From: Sipunculus nudus
Taxonomy: Eukaryota > Annelida > Sipuncula > Golfingiida > Sipunculidae
Direction of reading: 5' to 3'
DNA length: 64,000 nt
NCBI GenBank assembly: GCA_026874595.1
Contig: CM049308.1
Coordinates: forward strand, 38,465,027 to 38,529,026
In this document: positions 54,256 to 60,305 of the stretch, piece after piece
Position numbering within the stretch: position 1 is the stretch's first letter
Layout: every line of letters starts with the position of its first letter
Notes under the pieces: generated by a model
Databases searched by the model: none
What the model was told of the DNA's origin: nothing
The model's input: the letters and a program-made list of their open reading frames with translations, nothing else
Position numbers and translations under genes: made by a program

Positions 54256-56723
54256 GATTTATACATACAGATATATTTTGTTTTACATATATATTATAAA
54301 CATATATTTATACATTTTTCCCAACATCCTTGAATTTCACAAAAATTAACAGTCTGGAGAGGCCCATATAGCAAAAGAGATATTCAGGAAAGGTCACAGC
54401 TGACTGAAATAAGACACTTGGACCACAGATTATCAAACAAAGCTAAGAAGTTAATAAGTGCACACTTGATTGGAGAAAACTGTAGTAGACCCTCTAAGAA
54501 AATTTCAAAATTTTTCTACAATGACCAGTTCTTAAGAGTTGGTTTGACTTTTATGTTTGGAATATGGCATGATTTCAGGAGTATATGTCTGATGATGCAA
54601 TGGATTGAATGAACTTTTATGACTGTAAATTTTCAGTGCTGAAAACAAACTAAAATCATAATAAATGTTCAAAAATGTAGATTATGATACAAAATTTACC
54701 ATATGAACTCAGCTAAAAAGCATGAACCAAAACTATTTGAACAAACTTGATTATCAACATCTGAGGATAATTAGTGAGTGAGATTTAAGAATTTGGCCCC
54801 ATTGTTTTTGAGAAGAAGATCTTTGTAGCCACTGAGCTAAAATGGGCTGTCATGGCATATGACTAAATTCAGCTTCCCATAACTCAGCCTAAAGTCACTG
54901 AACAGGGACCATTTGAACCAACTTCAGAAAGCACTTCCCTAAGATCATTTCTTTGCAATATTAAACAATTTGGCCATATGGTTTCAGAGAAGAAGTTTTT
55001 TTTGTAGCCCTCAGTAGGATACAGGCACTGATGACCACCGTACAAAAAAGGCCGATGCAGGTGGCCCCACCAACAGCTCAGTTTCAGATATCACTCATGT
55101 TGCCAACATCGGCATAAAATTTGGTGATGATAGCTCCTGCCATTTCTGAGATTGAAATTTTAGTATGTTTTTTTTTGACAGATGACTAAATTCAACTTCC
55201 TGTAACTCGGCAAAAAATCACCGAACTAGAACCATTCGAACAAACTTGAGAGAGATTGTTTCTGGAATTATTTTTGTGAAATATTGGACAATTTAGCTGG
55301 ACGGATTTGGGGAAGAAGATTTTTAAACTTTTTAAGTTTTTTCCTATAAAATCTAAGTAAATGCAGATAGCTAAAAAAATAAACAAAATCTGATTTTTAG
55401 ATGACTGATTTTTTGCATAAAGTAAGTTTGGTGATGCTAGCCTATCCTGCCGTTTTCGAGATAGTATGGGTAAACGTAGAGATGCCACATGGACACATAA
55501 CACAGATGCATGAAGGACGATGCCACACCATCACTTGAGCTCACAGGTTCACTGAAAATAAAGGTGGCGCCACCAGTTTTCAGGAAATGACAAAACTAGT
55601 CATGGTCAATATTCAAGGGAAGATTCATGGCATCCCATGCAATAATTATCATGATGCTGGAGGTTTTGTATCAAATTTTTAATTATTCAGGGTTGGGGGA
55701 TGGGGACTTCCCACAAGCCCCATAGCTCAGAGAATATAGCAACCTAATTTCAGGTTTCCAAGGAGATTTTTATTGACCTCCCTGCAGCTACTTACTCACA
55801 TAAAATTTCAAGGGCCATTGGTTAAGATTTAAGTGCCTAGCTAAAAATAAAAGAAAAATGTGTATGGAACCACCAAATTTGGTGTTAGTGTACATGCACG
55901 TACACCTGGTATTCAAAATTCCCAGCAAATTATTCAAGTCATTGCTGAAAAAGGTTGTTAACAAGGCATATATGACAGACAGATAGTTTTTAACCTGTGC
56001 ATCATTTCCCTTAGAAATAAATAGCCATCTTGTGTGTGTCTCATTATCTCTTACATCTGTTAAAATTAAATTGAATGAAAATACCATTAACTGTACATAT
56101 TAATTATTAAAGTACTGCAGCTTTAGTATCCAGTTCCATGGACACCTCGTGAGCCACATAAAAATTAAAGCTTCAATTAAACTAGAGAATGTAAATCCTG
56201 TACAAGACAAAAAATTGTATAAAATCAAATATTTTATGTGAAAGACTGGGAAACTTTTTTCATTTAACTGGGGGCAGAAAATGTTAATGTATTCAAATGA
56301 ACAAGAAATTTCGCTGAAATTCCTGCTTTGGTGCCTAAACCATACTAGCTTTAAAAGTTAATTTGAATAGTATAATTAAAAAAAATAATATTTAGTATGT
56401 TTACTTATTTAAGTAATATACGCAGTTAACATAATAATAATCAATCAATTAAATTAAATGAAACTAATTAAAAGATATAAGGTGGGGTGAAATTTATTAT
56501 TCACAAGGCTAAAATAAATAATATATTACACCAATTAAGACATATATATAGTTATATAGTAGTGACTATAAATTTATATTCAGGTTATTAATTCTATAAT
56601 GTCTATAAATGATTATATAGTACCCACGGGGTTGGTGAAGGTTTGTGGGCCGGTCGCTGTGGGGTACGTTGTCGGCTGGCTGTATGTCGGTTTCACAGCA
56701 CCAGTAGGATACGGAAACGCCAT
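13535..56723 (-). CDS. Tandem-repeat (two-CRD) galectin, eight exons, 370 residues
   Basis: A beta-galactoside-binding lectin; in bivalves such proteins act in haemocyte recognition of microbes and are secreted without a signal peptide (family knowledge). Coding exons on the minus strand: 56628-56723, 51428-51513, 36965-37175, 24364-24576, 22241-22339, 20775-20869, 14990-15185 and 13535-13651. All junction phases agree (0,2,0,0,0,2,0) and the total is 1113 nt including the TAG stop. Order: residues 1-32 Pro/Tyr/Thr-rich start; CRD1 about 33-167; proline-rich linker about 168-236; CRD2 about 237-370. Both domains use the same three-exon layout. CRD2 has the full sugar-binding set (HFNPR, VVVRN, KWGREER). 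CRD1 has HLSVR, so the usual Asn is Ser. No signal peptide or membrane segment is seen. The introns total about 42 kb and are full of repeats. The start is the first ATG of exon 1, with stops upstream. Divergent from the coiled-coil gene at 57249. Confidence 0.9.
14990..15185 (-). CDS. Galectin exon 7: CRD2 sugar-binding core
   Basis: Acceptor TTCACAG; donor AAG before GTGAAT; phase 2 in, phase 0 out; 65 codons plus one base. It contains DIAFHFNPRF, VVVRNT, GKWGREER, FPF and FEIIIQCEHNSFK. The residues known to contact galactose in galectins (His, Asn, Arg of HFNPR; Asn of RN; Trp; Glu and Arg of EER) are all present, so CRD2 should bind beta-galactosides. Confidence 0.95.
16318..16359. repeat. 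(CAGA)n short repeat in dispersed element
   Basis: A run of cagacaggcaga units just after ccatagggtaacagcgctcagctga. That phrase recurs near 26393 as cccatgggtcacggcgctcagctga, which marks a dispersed repeat start. Confidence 0.6.
17082..20650. mobile_element. TIR element swollen by an internal minisatellite
   Basis: The 5' end tacagtgaaatct (17082-17094) is the reverse complement of agatttcactgta (20638-20650). If the inverted repeat is taken as CAGTGAAATCT, a TA duplication flanks it. Short unique shoulders (ctcccctaaaggatcacc on the left; gtctgggaccaaaaaagg on the right) separate the ends from the 17-bp array. No transposase frame is present. This is a non-autonomous DNA transposon; the superfamily is not certain from the TIR alone. 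Confidence 0.6.
17130..20572. repeat. 17-bp minisatellite, about 200 copies, two-state units
   Basis: The unit is GTG(G/A)TCATGTTAG(T/A)GGG. Almost all variation is at these two positions, giving four unit types; rare others occur (for example ggtcgtc, ttactgg and ttagttggg). It lies in galectin intron 6, between exons at 20775 and 15185. It contains no open frame. Confidence 0.95.
20775..20869 (-). CDS. Galectin exon 6: CRD2 first strands
   Basis: Acceptor TTTGCAG; donor GC before GTAAGT; phase 0 in, phase 2 out; 95 nt. It reads PPTMPFSKALSGGMYSGRTI, then HISGTVYSDAN. This is the classical galectin start (PF...L.GGM..G..I.I.G.V..DA). The join with exon 7 gives DANAFTIDL. Confidence 0.9.
20990..21195 (-). 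other. Coding-like block in galectin intron, unrecognised
   Basis: After a possible acceptor (TTCTGTGTGCAG) the minus strand stays open for about 65 codons. The residue mix is protein-like, with segments such as FKFLQGKGLIKEEQYNMK and ELFVHWTFICPGE, and ends at a TGA. I do not recognise it, and no donor in phase with the galectin was found. It may be an exon-like remnant carried by a transposon. Confidence is low. Confidence 0.25.
22241..22339 (-). CDS. Galectin exon 5: proline-rich linker
   Basis: 33 codons between a TTTCAG acceptor and a GTGAGT donor, phase 0 at both ends. It reads GAPPPYEAPRATPPV and then PYQPPAPPYQPPR, a Pro/Tyr linker joining CRD1 to CRD2. Being symmetric in phase it could be skipped without breaking the frame, which would shorten the linker. 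Confidence 0.9.
23100..23277. mobile_element. MITE-like element, copy 2
   Basis: Perfect 9-bp terminal inverted repeats CAGATCCAG (23100-23108) and CTGGATCTG. The body is similar to 11609-11812. Non-coding. Confidence 0.7.
24364..24576 (-). CDS. Galectin exon 4: CRD1 end plus linker start
   Basis: Acceptor TTTTGCAG, donor GTAAGG, phase 0 in and out, 71 codons. It reads IAFNKAHFTEYSHRL, then THLSVTGNVQVHKLRF, which closes CRD1. It continues into a Pro/Gly/His-rich linker (SPPGHAPPLVHPAHPG to GPGYPPAV). Confidence 0.9.
24714..25051. mobile_element. PIF/Harbinger-like MITE with 34-bp TIRs
   Basis: Ends GGCCAAAATAAA and TTTTTTTTGGCC are inverted repeats of about 34 bp that extend to atggttct(c/t)aggcac. 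They are flanked by TAA on both sides (24711-24713 and 25052-25054). The 3-bp TWA target duplication and GG-starting TIR fit the PIF/Harbinger superfamily. It has no transposase and sits in a galectin intron. Confidence 0.8.
25200..25450. repeat. Dispersed repeat, family 1 copy
   Basis: Shares blocks with 33060-33300 and 49930-50290: caaccacct, gtgtttac, ataaacaagct-like text, a run near acag with tttcctaa, and tgaatagctggcttta at the end. Intronic and non-coding. Confidence 0.6.
26849..26873. repeat. Poly-G tract of 25
   Basis: 25 consecutive G on the plus strand, able to form quadruplex structures; length is likely uncertain in assembly. Confidence 0.95.
27391..27552. repeat. (GA)n microsatellite
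   Basis: Interrupted GA/GAAA purine tract. The long R/E/K-rich and S/L-rich frames seen across it are artefacts of the repeat. Confidence 0.95.
27640..28300. repeat. Dispersed 640-bp repeat, truncated copy
   Basis: Begins with ctgatgtaaacaatg, ggaaacttgaataaa and ctacagtttttgatcaa, matching the text at 31010-31080. It then diverges. Confidence 0.55.
28465..30174. mobile_element. Non-autonomous element with nine 180-bp internal repeats
   Basis: Left end actagatgtgtcggaacgac followed by ATGCCCCCGCC (28489-28499); right end GGCGGGGGCAT (30164-30174), its perfect inverse. Between them about nine units of about 180 bp repeat. Each carries gtaggtcaac, a gatctgtaac block, ggtcattatctgcc, caaaaatcagg and tctgcaggcattgcg. 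A shorter copy with the same ends lies at 48098. The structure (unique ends around a tandem core) recalls bivalve pearl or HINE-type elements; that family match is inference. Confidence 0.8.
30385..31010. repeat. Dispersed 640-bp repeat, tandem copy A
   Basis: Diverged direct duplicate of 31050-31650. Shared blocks include gtgccatgg/atgccatgg, gggcaaaatttaaggtac, cattatgtttgggcc, gttttgatattaggca and aatatctcgaaggaa. Confidence 0.8.
31011..31790. repeat. Dispersed 640-bp repeat, tandem copy B, with element tail
   Basis: Second copy of the duplicated unit. It ends in a gacggacgg-rich stretch, then actatagcttagatgac and cagctgagctaaaa. That tail is typical of dispersed repeats in mollusc genomes (recalled, not searched). 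Confidence 0.7.
32190..32790. repeat. Diverged direct duplication, period about 430 bp
   Basis: agtaactgttgttacattca, actctgggaggtaa, acctggaaatac and aaggttaNNatggtgc occur in the same order at 32190-32345 and 32620-32785. Confidence 0.7.
33060..33300. repeat. Dispersed repeat, family 1 copy
   Basis: Matches 25200-25450 and 49930-50290, with gtatataaacaagct, catacatc, and atagccagctttaa at the end. Its left side (32940-33060) also matches 49930-50090 (gaaccagagttttgcaaa / gaactagagttttgtaaa). Confidence 0.65.
34070..34510. repeat. Tandem array of roughly 120-130-bp units
   Basis: Three to four diverged units carrying cactgtgcaaaaatta, gtaggtgg, cttgtata and a ggacat core. Non-coding. Confidence 0.7.
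35517..35904. mobile_element. PIF/Harbinger-like MITE, 388 bp
   Basis: AGCTGTGTTTCCAGGTATCC at the left is inverted at the right as GGATACATGGAAACGCAGCT (18 of 20 match). TTA flanks both sides (35514-35516 and 35905-35907), the TWA duplication expected for PIF/Harbinger. The 101-codon frame inside has no transposase motif. Confidence 0.85.
35940..36890. repeat. Dispersed repeat family 2, about three 300-bp units
   Basis: Units share aactcggcc/caag, accatttgaaca-like text, gtgaaatatta, agaagattttt, a cataaaat block, and gcataaaaNttggtgatgctag. The same family ends at 55560 with gagctcacaggttc; here the end is aaagctcacaggttcgctaaaa. Confidence 0.75.
36965..37175 (-). CDS. Galectin exon 3: CRD1 core
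   Basis: Acceptor TTTTTCACAG, donor GTAAGC, phase 2 in, phase 0 out, 70 codons plus one base. It reads FCINLQSG, IPLHLSVRF, QVIVRNTMNAGIWGHEER, FPL and FECIIMATSTGYK. Trp, Asn and the Glu/Arg pair of the sugar site are kept, but the HxNxR motif is HLSVR (Asn to Ser). CRD1 may therefore have weaker or altered specificity compared with CRD2. Confidence 0.93.
37729..37732. other. Target-site duplication (TAAG), left
   Basis: taag directly before the 5' LTR is repeated directly after the 3' LTR at 47413-47416. Confidence 0.85.
37733..39000 (+). repeat. 5' LTR
   Basis: Starts TGTAACCGG and ends ACATACTACA (TG...CA). Same length as the 3' LTR. The LTR is unusually long for an invertebrate gypsy element. 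It should hold promoter and polyadenylation signals; an aataaag-containing motif lies near its end (38948). Confidence 0.97.
39007..39024 (+). other. Primer-binding site, tRNA-Leu-like
   Basis: tggtggcagcaggtggga begins 6 nt past the LTR. It is complementary to a tRNA 3' end with CCA, and resembles the tRNA-Leu acceptor and T-stem (CCCAC..GCTGCCACCA) with one extra base. The tRNA identity is recalled rather than searched. Confidence 0.65.
39255..39296 (+). repeat. Poly-A run of about 42 in the leader
   Basis: Homopolymer A inside the retrotransposon leader. It may be a slippage tract or the tail of a nested retroposed insert. Confidence 0.9.
40833..45980 (+). CDS. Gag-Pol polyprotein of Ty3/gypsy retrotransposon
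   Basis: One uninterrupted 1715-codon frame. Gag (about 1-320): helical capsid-like region with FLLGHLEGPAKSEI, resembling PNMA-type Gag (inference). Zinc knuckle CX2CX4HX4C at 322-335. Aspartic protease LLDTGS with Asp405. Reverse transcriptase with YLDD at 828-831. RNase H with Asp991 and the TDH motif at 1060-1062. Integrase zinc-binding H/H and C1291/C1294, and catalytic Asp1321, Asp1380 and Glu1416 with the D-35-E spacing. After the integrase a C-terminal region of about 250 residues becomes acidic. Gag and Pol are fused with no frameshift or stop, so the Gag to Pol ratio must be set by other means. No env. All catalytic residues I can check are intact, so it may be active. Confidence 0.97.
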   Translation: MSQTGTDQADQGAGALNEMELLQRQVEQMQALLQRAGIDPRQQSAPPSASPPLGRTERDDPVPTRVVYTQRKLSKFAGERGKLEDWVLEAKSALRAQGVQGQEAVEFLLGHLEGPAKSEIRYAPDSEKVDAAAVFTLLQEAFGERLSASQLLDSFYGRKQQDKETLRDFSYGLMNLLDRALGQDPEAVANRDKTLRDRFAERVRDSGLRRELKRRTRDQPEISFRALREEAIRWAEEDLVQPTPKTVSSYKVKADEPPSSDEKSEVRRLLEVVEKQQKCHEELLQNQQQLLELLQHQNVGNQNRQMSENTVRKDQSESPRKCFYCSSTDHLIRNCPKRVASRRDKKGANPDAKTASNTGSTPNDTQNNSIRGNLAPQATVLENTIGGRPLVTARVEGVELECLLDTGSMVSTMTDDFFHRYIEREDTQLGDKWVQVTAANGLEVPYQGIVTVNVEIDGQRIEDCGVLVVSRTSEEVTETPVLLGMNVISQVPRFSGILCEPKAKFIRIAGMEAITIPKSSSCEIAAIAPRWNMVGCVEGFSQPVKGAVTVTPALVTVGGGKLPIRVTNMTSRDVTLSPGTRIGTISRVKDIQSGLSKVDITFMDRRVHLSQISGKPREDRADRDILDLGIVHGSEEERERLLQILNRHSEVVMKAGDAVGCTNLLTHMIKTTDDLPVSQPYRRIPPHQWEEVRQHLKELCEQGIIKRSVSNYASPVVLVRKSSGSLRLCVDYRQLNKKVRRDAFPLPRMNEILDSLHGAKYFSTLDLASAYNQIEVAEEDRHKTAFTTPMGLYEFIRMPFGLSNSPATFQRLMTTIFQDDILNTMFVYLDDIIVYGRTVDEHLKRLEEVLSKLSRFGLKLKLNKCSFLCREVSFLGHLVSGDGVRPNPDRIAAVRQWPKPTTVKELRSFLGFCQFYQRFVPGFAKIASVLHKLVAESSKGNYGHRKPRRIVITNHWDTKHTEAFERLNEKLTMTPILAYPDFNLPFVLEVDASLRGLGAILSQNQNGRNRFISFASRGLRGAERNPATYSAKRLELLALKWAICDKFREYLEGEQFIVFTDHNPLTHLFTQKKLPATEQRWASALASFDFEIRYKPGRNNQATDALSRLEGRPWDAQSGTVSAMCAKVADSTKVPITLMCQVSKDATDGEVGEAGPNPPNGVATGWSGYSPSTLSMMQKRDLTIQPVFEAWKKGKKPALSVRRKLCQDTQRLLRQWDKFMERDNVLYRVIDDPHHGRLEQFVVPEVMREEFLKICHQKHGHQGIDRTESLLRMRCYWPGMHKSVTDWLSKCDRCALAKREKVRTPLGHLLASAPLEVVAMDFTLLEPASDGRESVLVLTDVFTKWTVAIPTRDQRAVTVAKALTKHWFNRFGAPARLHSDQGRDFESQVIRHLCELYGIAQSRTTAYHPQGNGQVERFNRTLHDLLRSLTPHQRRMWPEYLDDLVFAYNTTPHASTGVSPFKLMFGRDPRLALDRLLGDKPEEVTPTYDAWLSMHIKRLADMYLHVNQRLQQNADRRKEFYDKGAKSSPLQIGDKVYRRHHGKGRQKCQDAYRPETYTIVDRNEDLDIYKIQREGEAALSKWYNRVELKACPPKDSIHESLWDFESQVEDQSPDVIHNESESEDSDQEVLIQDLLPRAPTGDMPIQGVDSCDEKTPLQGSASQDLSVRRSTRVTKGMHSNPGHWPRSVSQLMLHTSESAVQDLASTNHDVAVIWV
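46131..46144 (+). other. Polypurine tract
   Basis: gaagggggtgcggg lies directly before the 3' LTR, the expected position of the plus-strand primer. Confidence 0.75.
46145..47412 (+). repeat. 3' LTR
   Basis: 1268 bp. Matches the 5' LTR except for three transitions seen by reading (near the starts of the two copies: cgg(a)c/t, tct(t)t/c and gac(a)a/g). Followed by the TAAG duplication. Confidence 0.97.
47728..47864. mobile_element. Hairpin MITE
   Basis: ttatgaactggctt and tgcctttgtattgggct at the left pair with agcccaatactaaggcaata and cccagttaataa at the right, around a loop of about 50 bp. Non-coding. It sits 315 bp past the retrotransposon. Confidence 0.75.
48098..49262. mobile_element. 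Non-autonomous element with six 180-bp internal repeats
   Basis: Same family and ends as 28465-30174: actagatgtgtcggaacgac, ATGCCCCCGCC (48122-48132) and GGCGGGGGCAT (49252-49262). It has about six internal units instead of nine. Copy-number change of the core is the main difference. Confidence 0.8.
49930..50290. repeat. Dispersed repeat, family 1 copy
   Basis: Matches 32940-33300 and 25200-25450. Ends tgaatagctggctttaaa. Confidence 0.65.
50345..51427 (-). repeat. 49-bp minisatellite grown from galectin exon 2 and its donor
   Basis: About 22 units. On the minus strand a typical unit reads TTATCCCAGGTGACTGTAAC, then AGGTGGGTAAACTCTGTATC and AATACTTAC. The part up to AACAG copies the last 23 nt of galectin exon 2 (51428-51450), and GTGGGT matches the donor site. 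The array starts directly at the exon's donor and extends down the intron. A poly-C tract of 23 interrupts it at 51166-51188. Many units keep a usable-looking donor. Confidence 0.9.
51166..51188. repeat. Poly-C tract of 23
   Basis: Homopolymer inside the 49-bp minisatellite, arising at the position of the tttaccca motif. Confidence 0.95.
51428..51513 (-). CDS. Galectin exon 2: CRD1 first strands
   Basis: Acceptor ATTTCAG, donor AACAG before GTTAGT, phase 0 in, phase 2 out, 86 nt. It reads GVPFAASVPAIHEGF, then MLLLEGFIPGDCNR. The join with exon 3 restores R-FCINL, the galectin N-R-F-x-x-N-L motif. An earlier GT after CCCAG is in the wrong phase. Downstream lie about 22 copies of its own 3' end and donor. 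Confidence 0.88.
51715..52540. repeat. 33-bp minisatellite in galectin intron 1
   Basis: About 25 units of ttggccttgaaggacagtga plus cttggactcagtc. The period equals 11 codons, so open frames appear on both strands (ALKDSDLDSVL on plus, K/S-rich on minus). Frequent 1-bp length changes break the frame. No splice sites or start codons support a gene. Confidence 0.9.
53251..53540 (-). mobile_element. tRNA-derived SINE
   Basis: On the minus strand the head has an A box TGGCTCAGGGG (53517-53527) and a B box-like ATTCAAATC (53474-53482), about 35 bp apart, as in a tRNA promoter. A body of about 200 bp follows (with gatgtggatgacacac), then an A-rich tail aaacaaacaaaaaatc. This is a Pol III retroposon of about 290 bp. 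It is not a functional tRNA, since the acceptor and anticodon arms do not pair properly. Confidence 0.75.
53852..53986. repeat. Hairpin element, arms about 60 bp
   Basis: gccagtaga ... gtgaccatgtaattcaccag ... taccaagataaatata pairs with tatatttatcttggtaaacc ... ctggtgaattacatggtcac ... tctactggc. The loop is about 20 bp of AT. Confidence 0.9.
53990..54256. repeat. Inverted TA-TG / CA-TA microsatellite pair
   Basis: (TA)n followed by (TG)n (54002-54051) is mirrored by (CA)n (54208-54241) followed by (TA)n. This forms a second nested inverted structure next to the hairpin. Confidence 0.9.
54690..55560. repeat. Dispersed repeat family 2, second copy
   Basis: Same units as 35940-36890: actcggcaaaaaatcacc, gtgaaatattggacaat, gcataaaatttggtgatg and gagctcacaggttcactgaaaa at the end. 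Confidence 0.75.
56628..56723 (-). CDS. Galectin exon 1: start codon and P/Y/T-rich N-terminus
   Basis: 32 codons, MAFPYPTGAVKPTYSQ and then PTTYPTATGPQTFTNP, ending at a GTGGGT donor in phase 0. The flanking GC content is higher than in the introns. A remnant of a homologous exon lies at 7903-7953. The ATG is the only in-frame start, and the exon faces the divergent gene at 57249. The 92-codon plus-strand frame across it is an antisense shadow. Confidence 0.8.
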
Positions 56724-57248
56724 GGTCACTCCCGAACAGATTGACAGATCGTTAATTAGGGCTGACCAGCTGTTGATAGCTTCCCCGCTATTACCTGATT
56801 ACCCTCACGTGGGAATGTTTGGTTTCTCCAAAACTCAACCGAACTACATTCCAAGTGCAAGAACGTGCCGCGAATAAACCTTCTATTGAAAGGTCGGAGA
56901 GAAATTTATTTACCCGAGCCCTAGTGAATATCGTGACTTCTCAGGGTTCAAAGTCCAACAGGTAACTCAACTTAAATTTACATTAAAAAAAGACGATAAC
57001 CAAACTTCAAAACGTTCAAAATAATATATTTAGTTGATCCGATTAATTTAAATGGACCTGTTATTTACTGTATTTTATATATGAGGTGAAAACAGGAGAC
57101 CTATATTGTTTGGTATGTAGTAATCGGTTCTATATTTAGCACCACTAGGGGTTTCCCCGAGTTTCCAGACGGACAGCGGCATTTTCAAATGTGTACAAAT
57201 CACACGAACAAAACAAGACTGCTCTGACCCATATAACAAAATACTCAA
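56724..57248. promoter_or_regulatory. Shared divergent promoter region
   Basis: 525 bp separates the galectin ATG (minus) from the coiled-coil gene ATG (plus). It includes both 5' untranslated regions. An E-box CACGTG lies at 56806-56811, on the galectin side. No convincing TATA box was found for either gene. The bidirectional role is inferred from geometry. Confidence 0.5.
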
Positions 57249-57300
57249 ATGGCGGACACAAAAGCAGGGAAGAAATGCGGGATTCCCGTTCGACTTAAAG
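57249..57300 (+). CDS. Coiled-coil protein, exon 1
   Basis: ATG then MADTKAGKKCGIPVRLK, donor G before GTAACT, phase 1. The join to 60306 is in phase and gives RLK-GKPEP. Short, basic N-terminus. The full gene (57249 to beyond the right edge) gives 213 codons so far in four exons of 52, 379, 133 and 76 nt, all phase-compatible. Family not recognised; a cytoskeletal or spindle-type coiled-coil protein is possible on architecture alone. Confidence 0.65.
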
Positions 57301-60300
57301 GTAACTTGCATGGCACTCACAAAAGAGTCGATTTTATTTTAATATATCTAAAAAAGTAACTGTTCACAGTTCAGCCTCATAGCTTCATACTCCATAGTAA
57401 ACCGCATCTGCATAATGTAAATTTGGAATCCCATATACTGTGACTGGCTTCATGTCCACTTTTCAGTGTTTCGCGAGGGTTCTTTTTTCGCGATATCACG
57501 ATACAAAGGACCTATACACATTAACCACATATGGCATTTATAGCAATGTCATTTTATGAAGTATATGAATGAATACTGACCACCGTTTATCAAAGATTAA
57601 ATATTATAAATGTGCACACAATCTTCTTAACAACAACTATTTTTTGTTGAAAAGACAATTAGAAAGATCTGATATTAAATAAAATGTCAGTTCCTGACAA
57701 TACACAATCAATTTTTATTTGATCATATAATGACATATTGCAAACCTTCTGTTTTTTCTACTTTGAAAATCAGGCCTCTTTATTCTAATGATCAGGCCAC
57801 TTTTTTATAGAGCTAGGAATTGGATCCAAAATATGTAATTGATTAATTGGAACTTGTGGCAACCGAATATCAATTAATAATCAATTATTTTACATGAAAG
57901 TTGGAAAGTATGGGAAGTGCTTACACTTACGCTGCTGCCACCTTTGAAGTGAAGAATGAACTACAATTAATTGTAGTTGTAATTGTATAGATGATAAATC
58001 GATAATTGGTGATTATCGCAAAGCTCTACTTTTTAAGGGTACATTTTCACGATAATTCCCCTTTCTCTAAATTGAAACCCAAACAGGCAACCACCCCTGC
58101 ACAGTTTGCCATGCTATGGCCAACAGTTTAACAGGTATTGTCCATCCCAACCCCTTGTCTACATGTTTTTTGTGATAATTATTTTTATTTAAGTATATTC
58201 TTTAAAATGCCCTTTGGCCTAAAGTAGATATTTGCCGATATTTTGCCTGTTTTATAAAGTATATAGTAATATATCATGTAAAAAGTATTTACTTTGGGAC
58301 ATTTTGCGTATGGATGCTGATGGACTGTGAAGGTAGCTGTGACAACCTGACTCAGTAGGCAATCGGATAATTGAGCTGGTAAGCCTACTCAAGTTGTGAT
58401 ACCAGTAATATGGAGGAATGTATTGCAGTGGTCTTGCATCAGGTTGCATTCATATTGTGGTAAACGGCCCATAATCTCAATATAATGCTATGAATTATGA
58501 ATAAACAGTATACATGTGAGCTCACAACCAAAACTGAAACACCGTCTCCATGGACACGGGTCATTTCCTGTATTTCCTGCAAGCTGCCTGCGTCCTGTAA
58601 CCCATGCAAGCCATGCTTGTGTGAATGCAGTCATAAATTCTACAAACATGAAGAAGTGTTTAACAATGTGCTGGGTTAAACTGGAACTTTTCTTGCTCAT
58701 ATTTGTAATAATTAGAAAGTACACAAAAAATGCTAATAATTGGTCTAGTTCATGTTGATTGACAGTGTACCTGTGTGGCCAAGAAGCGTCAGAAATGACA
58801 AAAGTATTTGCATTTTCATAAGGCCTTATAATGTGTTCCTCAGACTTAGATGTAATGACACTCTGGCACCAGTAACCTGGTCATAATGCCAGAGGGTCGA
58901 TATGAAGCTACCGTGAAGGTTGTCATCCCAGCACAGGGTGACAGTATGTTCCTCCATGATACAATTTCTTGTCTTTGATTGTGCGTGGTGTTAGTTAAGC
59001 AACAGTGACGTCACAAAGACTGGTCAGTCATGTGTGACCATCAGTTGACTGATGTAGTCAGCTTGCCTGGCTTGTTTGTGATTAGTTTTGATTCCAGCGA
59101 TGAAAAAGTTGTTAACCTTGTGTCCTGTTTCGTCATATTTATTTTGGATTATTTGTGTCATACAAAAAACAAAGCAAGGTGAGGCATCTTTTTTTTGGTA
59201 TAATAGCTCTTGCAATGTGCAGAGAAAGGTTTAACACTGCTTCACTTGAATGAAAAATTATCTTGGAAAATCATGAGGACTTGGGTACTGGGATTGTGTA
59301 TATATATATATATCAGTGAATGTGACTTCATTGATGTTATTAGACTTATACATATATCATCATTATTATGTTTGTATAAATTTATGTTTATCATAGACCT
59401 TTTATAGAATAACAATGTTTTTGTAAGTTCATTTTCTCAGTATTGTGTATATTAGACAGCAGCTTACATATAATTTCATTTTCACAGGAACAGTTTATGG
59501 TATAAAAGGATGAGTTTTATTGTTCCTCAATTTCCTCGGAACGGGGGACATTGATTTGAGTTTGTCTGTCTGTCAGAATTTAGTTTCTGTGCAATTACTT
59601 TCCTAAATATTTCCCTATTTCATTCAGATTTGGGTCAGTGATTGCTTTCATGCAAACCTTGGTTGGGATTGGAATGAAAACTAAAACACAGCCATTATCA
59701 CATGTGAAGACATCTTCAAGGGACAATAAAACTTAAAAAATATTCATTGGGCAAGCATGGGACAAATTTGCTTGTTTCTATTGACCCTTGGCCTGCCTGT
59801 TATTGGTAGCCTATTATGAGGAGGGTTGGGACCATAACCAATATCTAGGATTATCACCATATTGGACAGCAGCTGAAATTGTATCGTTATCTTCCCTGTT
59901 CTCGTGATATCATGATATGCTTATTTGTCCACAGTTTTGGAACACACACATGCCCTTTTAGGGTTAATACCAAAAAATTATGACATCACCAGGGTCTTTC
60001 TCTGTTCAGAAAATCATATATTTTCAAGGATAACATTTATTTAAATATGGGTATGTTCAAAATGACAGTGGTGGACAAACTGACAGAATCACAACCTCTA
60101 AAAACTGGTGATTTGCCCGCTTATAATAGTCGGACATGGCAGAGAGCACTGACATTTGTGATATAGCGACAAATACTGGAGAACTCTTGCCAGATATTTA
60201 TATTATGATACCATGATATATCCCTTATAAATCATGAAATAGAAAATTGATATTATCCCGACCCTAATTATGAGTTTACTTTGAATTCCCCTTTTTTTAT

Positions 60301-60305
60301 TCCAG
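57301..60305 (+). other. Intron 1 of the coiled-coil gene
   Basis: About 3 kb, AT-rich. Contains a dispersed-repeat-like stretch near 59515-59720 (cctcggaacgggggacattg, gtttgtctgtctgtcag). No further in-phase exon was found between exons 1 and 2. Confidence 0.5.

Noticed and set aside
54005-54256. 83-codon plus-strand frame
   Set aside because: Starts and ends in TG and CA microsatellites; no motifs.
56599-56877. 92-codon plus-strand frame at the divergent promoter
   Set aside because: It is the antisense of galectin exon 1, whose minus-strand reading has a start, a donor and a paralogue.
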